Of a stretch of 20,970 nucleotides of DNA, positions 1-7,258 are shown piece by piece. The stretch covers positions 1 through 20,970 of the forward strand of contig JANMNE010000353.1 in NCBI GenBank assembly GCA_031373785.1. Reading direction: 5' to 3'. Position 1 is the stretch's first letter. The number at the start of each line of letters is the position of its first letter. The notes under the pieces are model-generated. The model searched no databases, had not been told where the DNA came from, and saw only the letters and a list, made by a program, of their open reading frames with translations. Source of the DNA: JAENVT01 sp031373785 (GTDB lineage: Bacteria > Actinomycetota > Acidimicrobiia > Acidimicrobiales > Ilumatobacteraceae). A program made the translations under genes and the position numbers.

Positions 1-851
1 GTGACCTTGTCGTGGGTGATCGAGTAACGCCGATCGTGGCCGAGGCGGTCTTCGACCGGCGTGATGAAGCTCTCGTCGCGTCCCGTGAGCTCCAGCAACC
101 GGTGGGTCAGCTCGCGGTTGGTGATCTCGTTGCCCGCACCGATGTTGTAGACCTCGCCGACGTTGCCGGAGCGCAACACGAGGTCCGCTGCGGTGTTGTG
201 ATCGTGGACGTGGATCCAGTCGCGGATGTTGCCACCATCGCCGTACAGCGGCACGTTCTGGCCGTCGAGCAGGTTCGTGGTGAACAGCGGGATCACCTTC
301 TCCGGGAACTGGTACGGCCCGAAGTTGTTGCTGCACCTCGTGACCAGCACCGGCAGGCCGTGCGTCGTGTGGTAGCTGAGGGCGATCAGGTCACTGCCCG
401 CTTTGGCGGCGGAGTACGGCGATCGCGGCGACAAGAGGTCGGTCTCGCTGAACGATCCGTGCTCGATGGACCCGTACACCTCGTCGGTCGAGATGTGCAG
501 GAAGCGCTGCACTCCGACGCGGCGGGCAACATCGCACAACACGTTCGTGCCGAAGCAGTTGGTGCGAACGAACGAGTAGCCGTCCTTGATCGACCGGTCG
601 ACGTGTGTCTCGGCGGCGAAGTGCACGACAGCGTCGTGGCCGTCCATCGCCGTCAGCACATCGTCCTCGTCGCAGATGTCGGCGTGCACGAACGTGAAGC
701 GGCGGTCGTCGAGCACGTCACGGATGCTCGCCAGGTTCCCCGCATAGGTGAGCGCGTCGAAGATCGTCACCTCGTCGTCGCTGTTGCTCTGCAGCCAACG
801 TACGTAGTTCGAGCCGATGAACCCAGCAGCTCCGGTGATGAACAGTTTCAT
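1..851 (-). CDS. rmlB: dTDP-glucose 4,6-dehydratase, C-terminus cut by window edge
   Basis: Extended short-chain dehydrogenase/reductase that converts dTDP-glucose to dTDP-4-keto-6-deoxyglucose, the second step of dTDP-L-rhamnose synthesis, in the cytoplasm. Read from the ATG at 851, 283 codons are visible. They show the NAD-binding GAAGFIG at residues 7-13, the family STDEVYG at 121-127 with the catalytic Asp123-Glu124 pair, and YSAAK at 146-150 (catalytic Tyr and Lys). Full family length is about 330, so roughly 50 residues lie beyond base 1. The ATG directly follows the rmlC stop with no spacer, and a GAGG lies six bases before it inside rmlC, so translation is probably coupled. The identification rests on motifs and the adjacent rmlA and rmlC. 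Confidence 0.95.
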   Translation of the reverse strand, partial: MKLFITGAAGFIGSNYVRWLQSNSDDEVTIFDALTYAGNLASIRDVLDDRRFTFVHADICDEDDVLTAMDGHDAVVHFAAETHVDRSIKDGYSFVRTNCFGTNVLCDVARRVGVQRFLHISTDEVYGSIEHGSFSETDLLSPRSPYSAAKAGSDLIALSYHTTHGLPVLVTRCSNNFGPYQFPEKVIPLFTTNLLDGQNVPLYGDGGNIRDWIHVHDHNTAADLVLRSGNVGEVYNIGAGNEITNRELTHRLLELTGRDESFITPVEDRLGHDRRYSITHDKV

Positions 852-1403
852 TCAGGTCCTCATCGGAAAGTAGGGACGGCGACCATCCGGAAGGTCGGCG
901 CGTAACGGGTTGGTCTGATCGCGTGTCGACAGGATCGGGTCGCCGATGCCCCAATCGGCTTCGACCGCTGGGTCGCTCCACAGCACGCCGAGCTCGTCAG
1001 CCGGGTTGTAGTAGCCGTCGACGAGGTAGGTGATGACCATGTCGGTGATGGCCGCGAAGCCATGTGCGACACCCGGGGGGATGAACACGCCCGTGTGGTT
1101 GTCGCCGGTGAGGTCGAGTTCGAGGGTGGCGCCGTCGGTCGGCCCACCGGCGCGCAGATCGTGGAGCACCACGCGCGCGTGCCCGAACGGCACGTACCAG
1201 TAGTCGGCCTGGTGGAGGTGGTAATGCAGGCCCACGAGCGAGCCTGCCTGACGGTTGGCCCGATTGCTCTGCACCATCTCGCGCCCGTTGGGGAACCACT
1301 CGCGGCGGTAGGTCTCGATGAACAGGCCGCGTTGATCGCCGTGGATCGACGGATCGACGATCCACACACCGGCGATCTTGTCGCTTTCGGTCACGGTTGG
1401 CAT
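852..1403 (-). CDS. rmlC: dTDP-4-dehydrorhamnose 3,5-epimerase family protein
   Basis: Cupin-fold epimerase acting on dTDP-4-keto-6-deoxyglucose, the third step toward dTDP-L-rhamnose. The 183 residues match the family length. Visible marks are the GDQRGLFIE strand at 22-30, the catalytic-His segment GLHYH at 58-62, the cupin turn FIPPGVAHGF at 107-116, and YYNPADELGVLWSDP around 131-145, which carries the active-site Tyr. Many RmlC proteins have RGLHxQ; here the segment reads VGLHYHLHQADYWYV, a variant I associate with actinobacterial members, so a related epimerase specificity is possible. A GAGG lies eight bases before the ATG. The gene starts 25 bases after the rmlA stop and abuts rmlB. 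Confidence 0.9.
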   Translation of the reverse strand: MPTVTESDKIAGVWIVDPSIHGDQRGLFIETYRREWFPNGREMVQSNRANRQAGSLVGLHYHLHQADYWYVPFGHARVVLHDLRAGGPTDGATLELDLTGDNHTGVFIPPGVAHGFAAITDMVITYLVDGYYNPADELGVLWSDPAVEADWGIGDPILSTRDQTNPLRADLPDGRRPYFPMRT

Positions 1404-1428
1404 GGGCGCTGCCTCGCTTGCTGTTGGC

Positions 1429-2508
1429 TCATTCGACGTCGATCTGGCAATGGTCGCCGATCATCAACCGCAGGGCGCGGGGCCTGACCTGCGAGCGGGT
1501 GACGACCGCCTCTTTGCCGATCAAGCTGTCTTCGAGGCGTTGGATGTCGATCACCTTGCTGCGCTCCATGATCACGGAGTGCTCGACCTCGCTGTTGACG
1601 ATCTCGCAACCGTCACCGATCGCCGAGAACGGGCCGACGAAGCTGTCGGTGATCACCGCACCCGACCCGATCACCAGCGGGCCGCGCAGGATGGAGTTGG
1701 TCACCGTCGCACCGGCCTCGATGATCACACGGCCGTCGATGGTCGACGCCTCGTCGACCTTGCCGTCGACTCGGGTCTCGATCTTCTCCAACAAGAGGCG
1801 GTTGGCCTCGAGCAGGGGCGTGAGCTTGCCGGTGTCGATCCACCACCCGGTCAGCAGCTCGCACCGAACCCGCTTGCCCTGATCGACGAGCCACTGGATC
1901 GCGTCGGTGATCTCCAACTCGCCACGCGGCGACGGCTCGATCGAGCGAACCGCCTCGTTGATGGTGCGGTCGAACAGGTACACCCCGACCAGGGCCAGAT
2001 CGCTCGGTGGGTCAGCCGGCTTTTCGATGAGTCGCACGACGTTGCCACCATCGTCGAGCTCGGCGATCCCGAAGCGGTGCGGGTCGGGGACCTGCTTCAA
2101 CAAGATCTGCGCGGTCGGCGGGTCCGCTCCCTCGCGTGCCGATTCGAACGCATGCACGAACGCACCGAGGTCTTGTTCGAGCAGGTTGTCGCCGAGGTAC
2201 ATCACGAAGTCGTCGTCGCCCAGGAAGTCCTCGGCGATCAGCACGCAGTGGGCCAGGCCGAGCGGCGCGTCCTGCGGGATGAAGGTGAACCTCGCACCGA
2301 AGCGGGAACCGTCGCCGAGCGCGGCCATCACCTCCGCACGCGTATCGCCGACGATCACGCCGATCTCGGTGATGCCCGCAGCGACCATCGCCTCGATCCC
2401 GTAGAACAGGATCGGCTTGTTGGCGACCGGGACCAACTGCTTGGCGCTGGTGTGCGTGATCGGCCGCAGCCGGGTACCGGCGCCGCCGGCGAGAATGAGA
2501 GCCTTCAT
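1429..2508 (-). CDS. rmlA: Glucose-1-phosphate thymidylyltransferase, long form
   Basis: Nucleotidyltransferase joining glucose-1-phosphate and dTTP to give dTDP-glucose, the entry step to rhamnose and other deoxysugars. At 359 residues it is the long type (StrD-like), not the ~290-residue RmlA. The nucleotide-binding signature GGAGTRLRP is at 8-16, followed by KQLVPVANKP at 23-32, PLGLAHCV at 82-89, and the metal-binding LGDN at 105-108. From about residue 255 the sequence becomes hexapeptide-like (left-handed beta-helix), for example GRVIIEAGATV and LVIGSGAVI. The ATG at 2508 has no obvious Shine-Dalgarno, but a TACTAT hexamer lies nine bases upstream, which would suit a leaderless transcript. 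It sits 27 bases after the LCP gene. The short-chain sugar specificity is inferred from the rmlC and rmlB neighbours. Confidence 0.93.
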   Translation of the reverse strand: MKALILAGGAGTRLRPITHTSAKQLVPVANKPILFYGIEAMVAAGITEIGVIVGDTRAEVMAALGDGSRFGARFTFIPQDAPLGLAHCVLIAEDFLGDDDFVMYLGDNLLEQDLGAFVHAFESAREGADPPTAQILLKQVPDPHRFGIAELDDGGNVVRLIEKPADPPSDLALVGVYLFDRTINEAVRSIEPSPRGELEITDAIQWLVDQGKRVRCELLTGWWIDTGKLTPLLEANRLLLEKIETRVDGKVDEASTIDGRVIIEAGATVTNSILRGPLVIGSGAVITDSFVGPFSAIGDGCEIVNSEVEHSVIMERSKVIDIQRLEDSLIGKEAVVTRSQVRPRALRLMIGDHCQIDVE

Positions 2509-2517
2509 GACAGTCGC

Positions 2518-2523
2518 ATAGTA
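2518..2523 (-). promoter_or_regulatory. Possible -10 hexamer for a leaderless rmlA transcript
   Basis: On the minus strand TACTAT fits the actinobacterial TANNNT pattern. It ends nine bases before the rmlA ATG, which would place transcription start at or near the start codon. No convincing -35 is seen and rmlA has no Shine-Dalgarno. This is suggestive only; read-through from the upstream LCP gene is equally possible. Confidence 0.25.
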
Positions 2524-2535
2524 TGGCGGGCCGCG

Positions 2536-3570
2536 CTAGGCATTCGCTGCCGGCGCCGGGCCTTGCCCTCGGAAGTAGGCCAGCACTGCATCGGAACCGT
2601 CGCCCAACAACAGCACCGCATTGCCCCCGATCGTCTTGCCGAACACGGGAAGCGAGTAGGTGGCGATGCCACCATCGACCGCTGATCGCAGCGACGCGGC
2701 AGCGGCGATGGGGTCGAGTTCGTCGTCGACTCGAAGTGAGGATCCGATGGCCGTGACCAGGCGACCGGCCGCGAAGGGGTCGACCTTGATCCGATCCAGC
2801 GCGGTCTGCAACGCCAGGTTGACGAACTGCTGCTGGCGCTTCGTCCTCCCGAAGTCCGACGCCGGGTCCTCGTGCCACTTGTCGTCGCGGTACTCCTCGT
2901 AGTGACGGCTGCGGGCGTAGGCGAGTGCCTGCACCCCGCCGAGGATGTGGCAACCCGGTTCGGTGATGTTCAACCCGGTACTGACATCTCGCGTGGCGAA
3001 ATCGACGCAGATCTGCACACCGCCGAGAGCGTCGACCAGGGACTTGAAGCCGGAGAAGTCGATCTCGACGTAGTGGTGGATGGGGAGGCCGAGCTCGTTC
3101 TGCAGTGTTTGCACGAGCACCTCGGGCCCGTCGTTGAACGCCGAGTTGATGCGCCGCTTGCTGTCGTGCCCCGATACCTGGACCCACAGGTCGCGTGGAA
3201 TCGACAGCAAGGCCGCGTCACCGGTGGACTTGTCGCGCCGCAGGATCATGATCGTGTCGCTGCGATGACCCGAGACGTCGGCCTCGGTGCCGATCCCGCC
3301 GGCGTCGGCCGATGTCGGGTCGGCACCCGCCCTGCTGTCGGAGCCGACCAGCAAGAAGTTCTCGATCGACCCGCTCGACTGGTCGAAGCTTGACGCCACG
3401 CCCGGAACCCGCTCGACCGAATCGATGGTCGTGCGCGCCGCGATCAACATTCCGGTCGCGCCGAGCACCCCCACGAGCGCGGCCATCGCCAGCAGGCTGG
3501 GAAGCCGCCGCCGTCGTCGCGAGCGCGGGGCAACGTCGGGGGCGAGCACGTACCGAGGGTACTTGCGCAC
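2536..3570 (-). CDS. LytR-CpsA-Psr (LCP) family cell-wall glycopolymer ligase
   Basis: LCP enzymes move undecaprenyl-linked glycopolymers onto peptidoglycan (the arabinogalactan or teichoic-acid ligase role), acting outside the membrane. The 344-residue protein has an Arg-rich cytoplasmic N-terminus (17-22), one membrane anchor at about 24-45, then the LCP domain. The domain shows LLVGSDSR at 73-80, RSDTIMIL at 103-110, SIPRD at 123-127, RRINSAF at 139-145, LAYARSRH at 216-223 and DFGRTKRQQQFV at 239-250. These Asp and Arg residues bind the pyrophosphate-lipid. The start is GTG with AAGGGG four bases upstream. It lies 21 bases after birA and 27 before rmlA. In mycobacteria rhamnose forms part of the arabinogalactan linker that LCP proteins attach, so the pairing with rhamnose genes makes sense. 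Confidence 0.92.
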   Translation of the reverse strand: MRKYPRYVLAPDVAPRSRRRRRLPSLLAMAALVGVLGATGMLIAARTTIDSVERVPGVASSFDQSSGSIENFLLVGSDSRAGADPTSADAGGIGTEADVSGHRSDTIMILRRDKSTGDAALLSIPRDLWVQVSGHDSKRRINSAFNDGPEVLVQTLQNELGLPIHHYVEIDFSGFKSLVDALGGVQICVDFATRDVSTGLNITEPGCHILGGVQALAYARSRHYEEYRDDKWHEDPASDFGRTKRQQQFVNLALQTALDRIKVDPFAAGRLVTAIGSSLRVDDELDPIAAAASLRSAVDGGIATYSLPVFGKTIGGNAVLLLGDGSDAVLAYFRGQGPAPAANA

Positions 3571-3586
3571 CCGACCCCTTGTCGGG
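3570..3586 (-). promoter_or_regulatory. Small hairpin enclosing the ribosome-binding site of the LCP gene
   Basis: CCCGAC and GTCGGG are perfect inverted arms separated by five bases. On the coding strand the loop is AAGGG, the core of the Shine-Dalgarno for the GTG start. The last stem base is the first base of that start codon. The symmetry is seen directly; a role in translation is inference, and a chance six-base repeat is plausible in GC-rich DNA. Confidence 0.3.
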
Positions 3587-3591
3587 CACCC

Positions 3592-4290
3592 CTAGCGCAG
3601 GTGAACGATGTCGCCGGTGTCGAACCGATGGGTGATGCCGCAGTCGTCGAGCACGACCAGCCGTCCGTCAGGCGTCACATCGAGCGCCCTGCCCTCCACC
3701 GACGAGTCGGTCAGTTCGACGCGGACCGGCTGACCGATTGTCGACAGCGAAGCCCGGTAGAGCTCGGCGATGCCGGACGGCAGTTGGTCGTACGCGTCGA
3801 GCAGGGCGTGCAGCACCTCGAGCGGGTCGTGGCCGGTGCCCAGGAACGACGCGCCTTCCGGCGCCCAGCCGACGTTGAGGCCGAGCCCGACGACGACGTA
3901 CCCCGGTCGGCTCCCGCCCGACTCGTTGCCACCGGACTGGGCCAGCACACCGGCCAGCTTGCGACCGTCGAGCAGCAGATCGTTGGGCCACTTCAGGGTC
4001 GGCGACACGCGGGCGATGTCTGCACATGCCCGAGCTGCCGCCAACGCCACGCGCTGCGTGAGCTCATGAGGGTGCTCGGGCACCGCTCGGAACAGCAGCG
4101 AGACCAGCAGGTTGGTGCCCGGCGGGGCGATCCACTGACGGTCGAGGCGGCCGCGCCCGGCGGTTTGATGCCGTGCCATCAGCACGCTGTGATCGGGCGC
4201 GCCGGAGGCCGCGGCGGCCAACAGATCGGTGTTGGTGCTGCCGGTTTCGTCGACGACGGTGACCAGCCATGTGGCGCGGGGAGTACCCAT
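3592..4290 (-). CDS. birA: Biotin--[acetyl-CoA-carboxylase] ligase, monofunctional
   Basis: Activates biotin as biotinyl-AMP and attaches it to the lysine of biotin carrier domains. The 232-residue protein has the biotin protein ligase catalytic domain: ETGSTNTDLL at 15-24, the nucleotide loop GRGRLDRQW at 45-53, KWPNDLLLDGRKLAGVL at 100-116 with the catalytic lysine region, and a small C-terminal beta domain ending at 232. It lacks the N-terminal helix-turn-helix of E. coli BirA, so it should not be a repressor. The ATG at 4290 was chosen because longer in-frame starts run through the divergent carboxylase gene and add no homologous sequence. That carboxylase, starting 18 bases away, is an obvious substrate. 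LCP and rml genes follow on the same strand. Confidence 0.93.
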   Translation of the reverse strand: MGTPRATWLVTVVDETGSTNTDLLAAAASGAPDHSVLMARHQTAGRGRLDRQWIAPPGTNLLVSLLFRAVPEHPHELTQRVALAAARACADIARVSPTLKWPNDLLLDGRKLAGVLAQSGGNESGGSRPGYVVVGLGLNVGWAPEGASFLGTGHDPLEVLHALLDAYDQLPSGIAELYRASLSTIGQPVRVELTDSSVEGRALDVTPDGRLVVLDDCGITHRFDTGDIVHLR

Positions 4291-4308
4291 GAAGCAAGAT
4301 TGGCACTC

Positions 4309-6078
4309 GTGCTCACCAAGATCCTGATCGCCAACCGTGGAGAGATCGCCGTCCGCGTCATTCGTGCCGCCCGCGACCTCGGAATCAAGACGGTCGCGGT
4401 GTACAGCGAACTCGATCGCGATGCGCTCCATGTGCGCCGCGCCGACGAGGCTTACGCGCTCGGCGGGCAGACCGCTGCGGAGAGCTATCTCAACACCGAG
4501 GCCATCCTCAGAGCGATCGAGGACAGCGGCGCCGACGGCGTGCACCCCGGGTACGGGTTCTTCAGCGAGAACGCCGATTTCGCCAGGGCGATCGCTGCCA
4601 AAGGGGTCACGTTCATCGGTCCGCCACCGGAAGCGATCGACGAGATGGGCGACAAGGTCAGTTCGCGCCGGGCGGCCCAGCGCGGCGGCGCACCGATCGT
4701 GCCGGGCACGACCGAGTTCGCCAAGTCTGCCGACGAGATCCTGGCATTCGGCGCCGAACACGGCTACCCGCTGGTGATCAAGGCGGCCTACGGCGGTGGT
4801 GGCCGCGGCATGAAAGTGGTGATGAGCGCCGACGAGGTGCAAGCGGCGATGGAGAGCGCCAAGCGCGAGTCAAAGGCGTTCTTCGGCCGTGACGAGATAT
4901 ACATCGAGCGATACCTCACCTGGCCGCGCCACGTCGAGGTGCAGATCGTCGGCGACCAGCACGGTGATGTGGTGTGGATCAGCACCCGCGACTGCTCGGC
5001 ACAGCGCCGCCATCAGAAGCTGATCGAGGAAGCCCCTGCCCTCAACCTCGGGCCCGGCGTCGAGGCGGCGATGGGCGAGGCGGCGATCAAGGCAGCCAAG
5101 GCCGTGGGCTACTACAACGCGGGCACGGTCGAGTTCATCTACCAGGACGGCGAGTTCTTCTTCCTCGAGATGAACACTCGCCTGCAAGTCGAGCACCCGG
5201 TCACGGAGGCCATCACGGGCATCGATCTCGTCGAATGGCAGATCCGAGTGGCCAGCGGCGAGCCGCTGCCGATGACGCAGGAGCAAGTGGCGGCGTGCAT
5301 TCGTGGCCACGGCATCGAGGTGCGCATCAACGCCGAGAACCCGGCGGGCGGCAAGTTCCTGCCGTCACCCGGCACGTTGACCAAGATGGTCGCCCCCAAC
5401 GGTTTCGGCCTGCGTTTCGACGCCGGATACCAGACCGGCGACACCATCAGCCAGTACTACGACAACCTGATCGGCAAGCTGATCGTGTGGGGCAAGGATC
5501 GCCCGACCGCCATCGCCCGCACGATCCGCGCCTTGGAGGAGCTGGTGGTCGAAGGTGTTGCCACCACCATCCCCGCCGACATCGCGATCCTCAGCCATCC
5601 CGACTTCCAGGCAATGGAGCACTCGACGAAGTGGGTCGAAGAGCGCCTCGACCTCTCCGATGTCGAACCGCCCAGACCACCGGAGCCAGCCGACGACCAA
5701 GCACCTGAACTGGTGCAACGCACCACCACGGTGGAGGTCAACGGCAAGCGCTTCGAGGTCAAGATGTGGGTTCCCGACGCGCCGGCAGTCGCCGTCGGCG
5801 GCGCCGCGAAAGTGGCCCGCAAGGCGCCACGATCGTCGACCGGCAGTGGTGCCGCGGCAGTCGGGTCGGGCAACGTCGAGGTGCCGATGCAGGGGACCAT
5901 CGTGAAGGTGCTGGTCGAGCTCGGCCAAGCAGTCGAGGTCGGTCAGGCCGTGGTGGTGTTGGAAGCAATGAAGATGGAGAACCAGATCGCCGCCGACAAG
6001 GCCGGCACCGTGAAGGAGATCAAGGTGAAAGCAGGCGACACCGTCGGCGCCGGCGACGTCGTCGTGGTCATCGCCTGA
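4309..6078 (+). CDS. accA3: Acetyl-/propionyl-CoA carboxylase alpha subunit (biotin carboxylase plus BCCP)
   Basis: Carboxylates its own biotin with ATP and bicarbonate, then passes the carboxyl to acetyl-, propionyl- or another acyl-CoA via a separate beta subunit. The 589-residue length and layout match actinobacterial AccA3-type subunits. ILIANRGEIAVRV opens the biotin carboxylase domain, the ATP-grasp glycine loop GGGGRGM is at 162-168, EMNTRLQVEHPVTE at 287-300 carries catalytic residues, and a linker leads to a BCCP domain whose EAMKMEN holds the biotinyl lysine near 555. I chose the GTG at 4309; TTG at 4300 is an alternative and neither has a clear Shine-Dalgarno. birA is divergent 18 bases away, and an M24-type gene starts three bases downstream. 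The beta subunit is not in the window, so acyl-CoA specificity and the symbol are inferred. Confidence 0.92.
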   Translation: MLTKILIANRGEIAVRVIRAARDLGIKTVAVYSELDRDALHVRRADEAYALGGQTAAESYLNTEAILRAIEDSGADGVHPGYGFFSENADFARAIAAKGVTFIGPPPEAIDEMGDKVSSRRAAQRGGAPIVPGTTEFAKSADEILAFGAEHGYPLVIKAAYGGGGRGMKVVMSADEVQAAMESAKRESKAFFGRDEIYIERYLTWPRHVEVQIVGDQHGDVVWISTRDCSAQRRHQKLIEEAPALNLGPGVEAAMGEAAIKAAKAVGYYNAGTVEFIYQDGEFFFLEMNTRLQVEHPVTEAITGIDLVEWQIRVASGEPLPMTQEQVAACIRGHGIEVRINAENPAGGKFLPSPGTLTKMVAPNGFGLRFDAGYQTGDTISQYYDNLIGKLIVWGKDRPTAIARTIRALEELVVEGVATTIPADIAILSHPDFQAMEHSTKWVEERLDLSDVEPPRPPEPADDQAPELVQRTTTVEVNGKRFEVKMWVPDAPAVAVGGAAKVARKAPRSSTGSGAAAVGSGNVEVPMQGTIVKVLVELGQAVEVGQAVVVLEAMKMENQIAADKAGTVKEIKVKAGDTVGAGDVVVVIA

Positions 6079-6081
6079 TCA

Positions 6082-7257
6082 ATGGATGGTCGTGACGAGC
6101 TCTACTTGACGCGGCTCGGGCGCACCCGCGACGCAATGACCGCGGCGGGCCTCGACGTGCTGCTCGTGACCGACCCGGTCAACATCCAGTACGCCACGGG
6201 CGCCACGAACATGTCGGTGTTCACCGCCCGCACACCGGCGCGATACCTCTTGGTCTTCGCGTCCGGCCCCGTCATCCTGTTCGACTTCTTCGGCGGCGAG
6301 CACCTCGCCGCCGAGCTTCCGACGATCGACGAGGTTCGTGGTGCACGTGCGCTGTGCTTCGTGAGCAGCAATGGCTCCGTCGTCGAGCAGTCGCAGGCGA
6401 TGGCCACCGAGATCGCCGGGATGGTGCGCGATCAACTCGGCCGACTCGACCGCCTGGCGATCGACCGGTTCCGCTTCGAGACGGCCGACGCCTTGCGAGC
6501 CGCAGGGTTCGACCTGGCCGACGCAGATCCGATCTTCAGCCGCGCCCGGCGGGTCAAACCACCGATCGAGTTGTCGTTCATGCACGAGGCCATGCGGCGA
6601 GTGGAGGACGCCACTGTGGTGTTCGAGGAGCGGCTCCGGCCCGGGGTCACGGAGAACCAGGCATGGAGCGAGTTTCATGCGCCGTTCATCGCATCGCACG
6701 GCCACTACATCGTGGCGCGTCTGATGCAGAGCGGGCACCGCACCTTCCCGTACTTCCAGGAGTGCAGCGACCGGGTCATCGAATCGGGCGATCTGGTCTG
6801 CCTCGACACCGACACCACCGCGTTCGAGGGCTACTCGGTCGACTTCTCACGCACGTTCCTTGCCGGTGATTGCACGCCCACCGGCGACCAGCGCTCGTTG
6901 TACGCGCGTGCGCATGAGCAACTGATGCACAACAGCGCGCTCATCGGCCCCGATGTGTCGTTCGAGCACGTGGCCCGTCACGCCTGGCCTGTGCCGGCCG
7001 AGCATCAGGCCAGTCGGTACTACTGCCTCGGTCACGGACTCGGCATGTCTGGCGAGTTTCCCAACCTGCCGCACGCCGTCCCCGGCGAGCCATATCCCCT
7101 CGACGACGCGTTCGAGCCGGGCATGGTGTTCTGCGTGGAGAGCTACGTCGGCTCGGTTGCCACGGGCCAGGGTGTGAAGCTCGAGGATCAACTGCTGATC
7201 ACCGAGACCGGCACAGAGGTCATGAACCGCTACGGGTTCGACGCGCGTCTTGGCTGA
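6082..7257 (+). CDS. M24 (creatinase/aminopeptidase P fold) protein, DddP-like
   Basis: Pita-bread-fold protein of 391 residues. Recognisable parts are DPVNIQYATGATNM at 31-44, FQECSDRVI at 225-233, DTDTTAFEGYSVDFSRTF at 242-259, CLGHGLGM at 315-322, GMVFCVES at 347-354 and KLEDQLLITETG at 366-377. Candidate metal ligands are Asp242, Asp244, Asp254, His318, Glu353 and Glu368. The Asp-x-Asp pair and the spacings 2, 10, 64, 35, 15 equal those I recall for the ligands of the DMSP lyase DddP (295, 297, 307, 371, 406, 421), a constant offset of 53. Tyr313 aligns with DddP Tyr366, but the proposed catalytic Asp377 falls on Gly324. It is therefore DddP-related yet may be a peptidase or have another substrate. 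It starts three bases after the carboxylase gene, so co-expression is likely; its stop is one base from the convergent RDD gene. Confidence 0.85.
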   Translation: MDGRDELYLTRLGRTRDAMTAAGLDVLLVTDPVNIQYATGATNMSVFTARTPARYLLVFASGPVILFDFFGGEHLAAELPTIDEVRGARALCFVSSNGSVVEQSQAMATEIAGMVRDQLGRLDRLAIDRFRFETADALRAAGFDLADADPIFSRARRVKPPIELSFMHEAMRRVEDATVVFEERLRPGVTENQAWSEFHAPFIASHGHYIVARLMQSGHRTFPYFQECSDRVIESGDLVCLDTDTTAFEGYSVDFSRTFLAGDCTPTGDQRSLYARAHEQLMHNSALIGPDVSFEHVARHAWPVPAEHQASRYYCLGHGLGMSGEFPNLPHAVPGEPYPLDDAFEPGMVFCVESYVGSVATGQGVKLEDQLLITETGTEVMNRYGFDARLG

Positions 7258-7258
7258 G

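Noticed and set aside
12..905. Open frame of 297 codons on the plus strand
   Set aside because: It is the complement of rmlB and the end of rmlC; the minus-strand frame carries the full dehydratase motifs, and the plus-strand product has no recognisable domain.
1378..2685. Long plus-strand open frame of 435 codons
   Set aside because: Antisense to rmlA; composition is Arg/Asp/Val/His-rich as expected of a GC-rich shadow frame.
3601..4308. N-terminal extension of the carboxylase subunit
   Set aside because: The frame stays open through the birA complement, but homology to biotin carboxylases begins at ILIANRGE, just after the GTG at 4309.
4291..4842. N-terminal extension of birA
   Set aside because: This would overlap the carboxylase coding region; ligase motifs begin right after the ATG at 4290.
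6082..7257. Straight annotation as the DMSP lyase DddP
   Set aside because: Metal ligands agree, but the proposed catalytic Asp is Gly324, so activity cannot be claimed from sequence.
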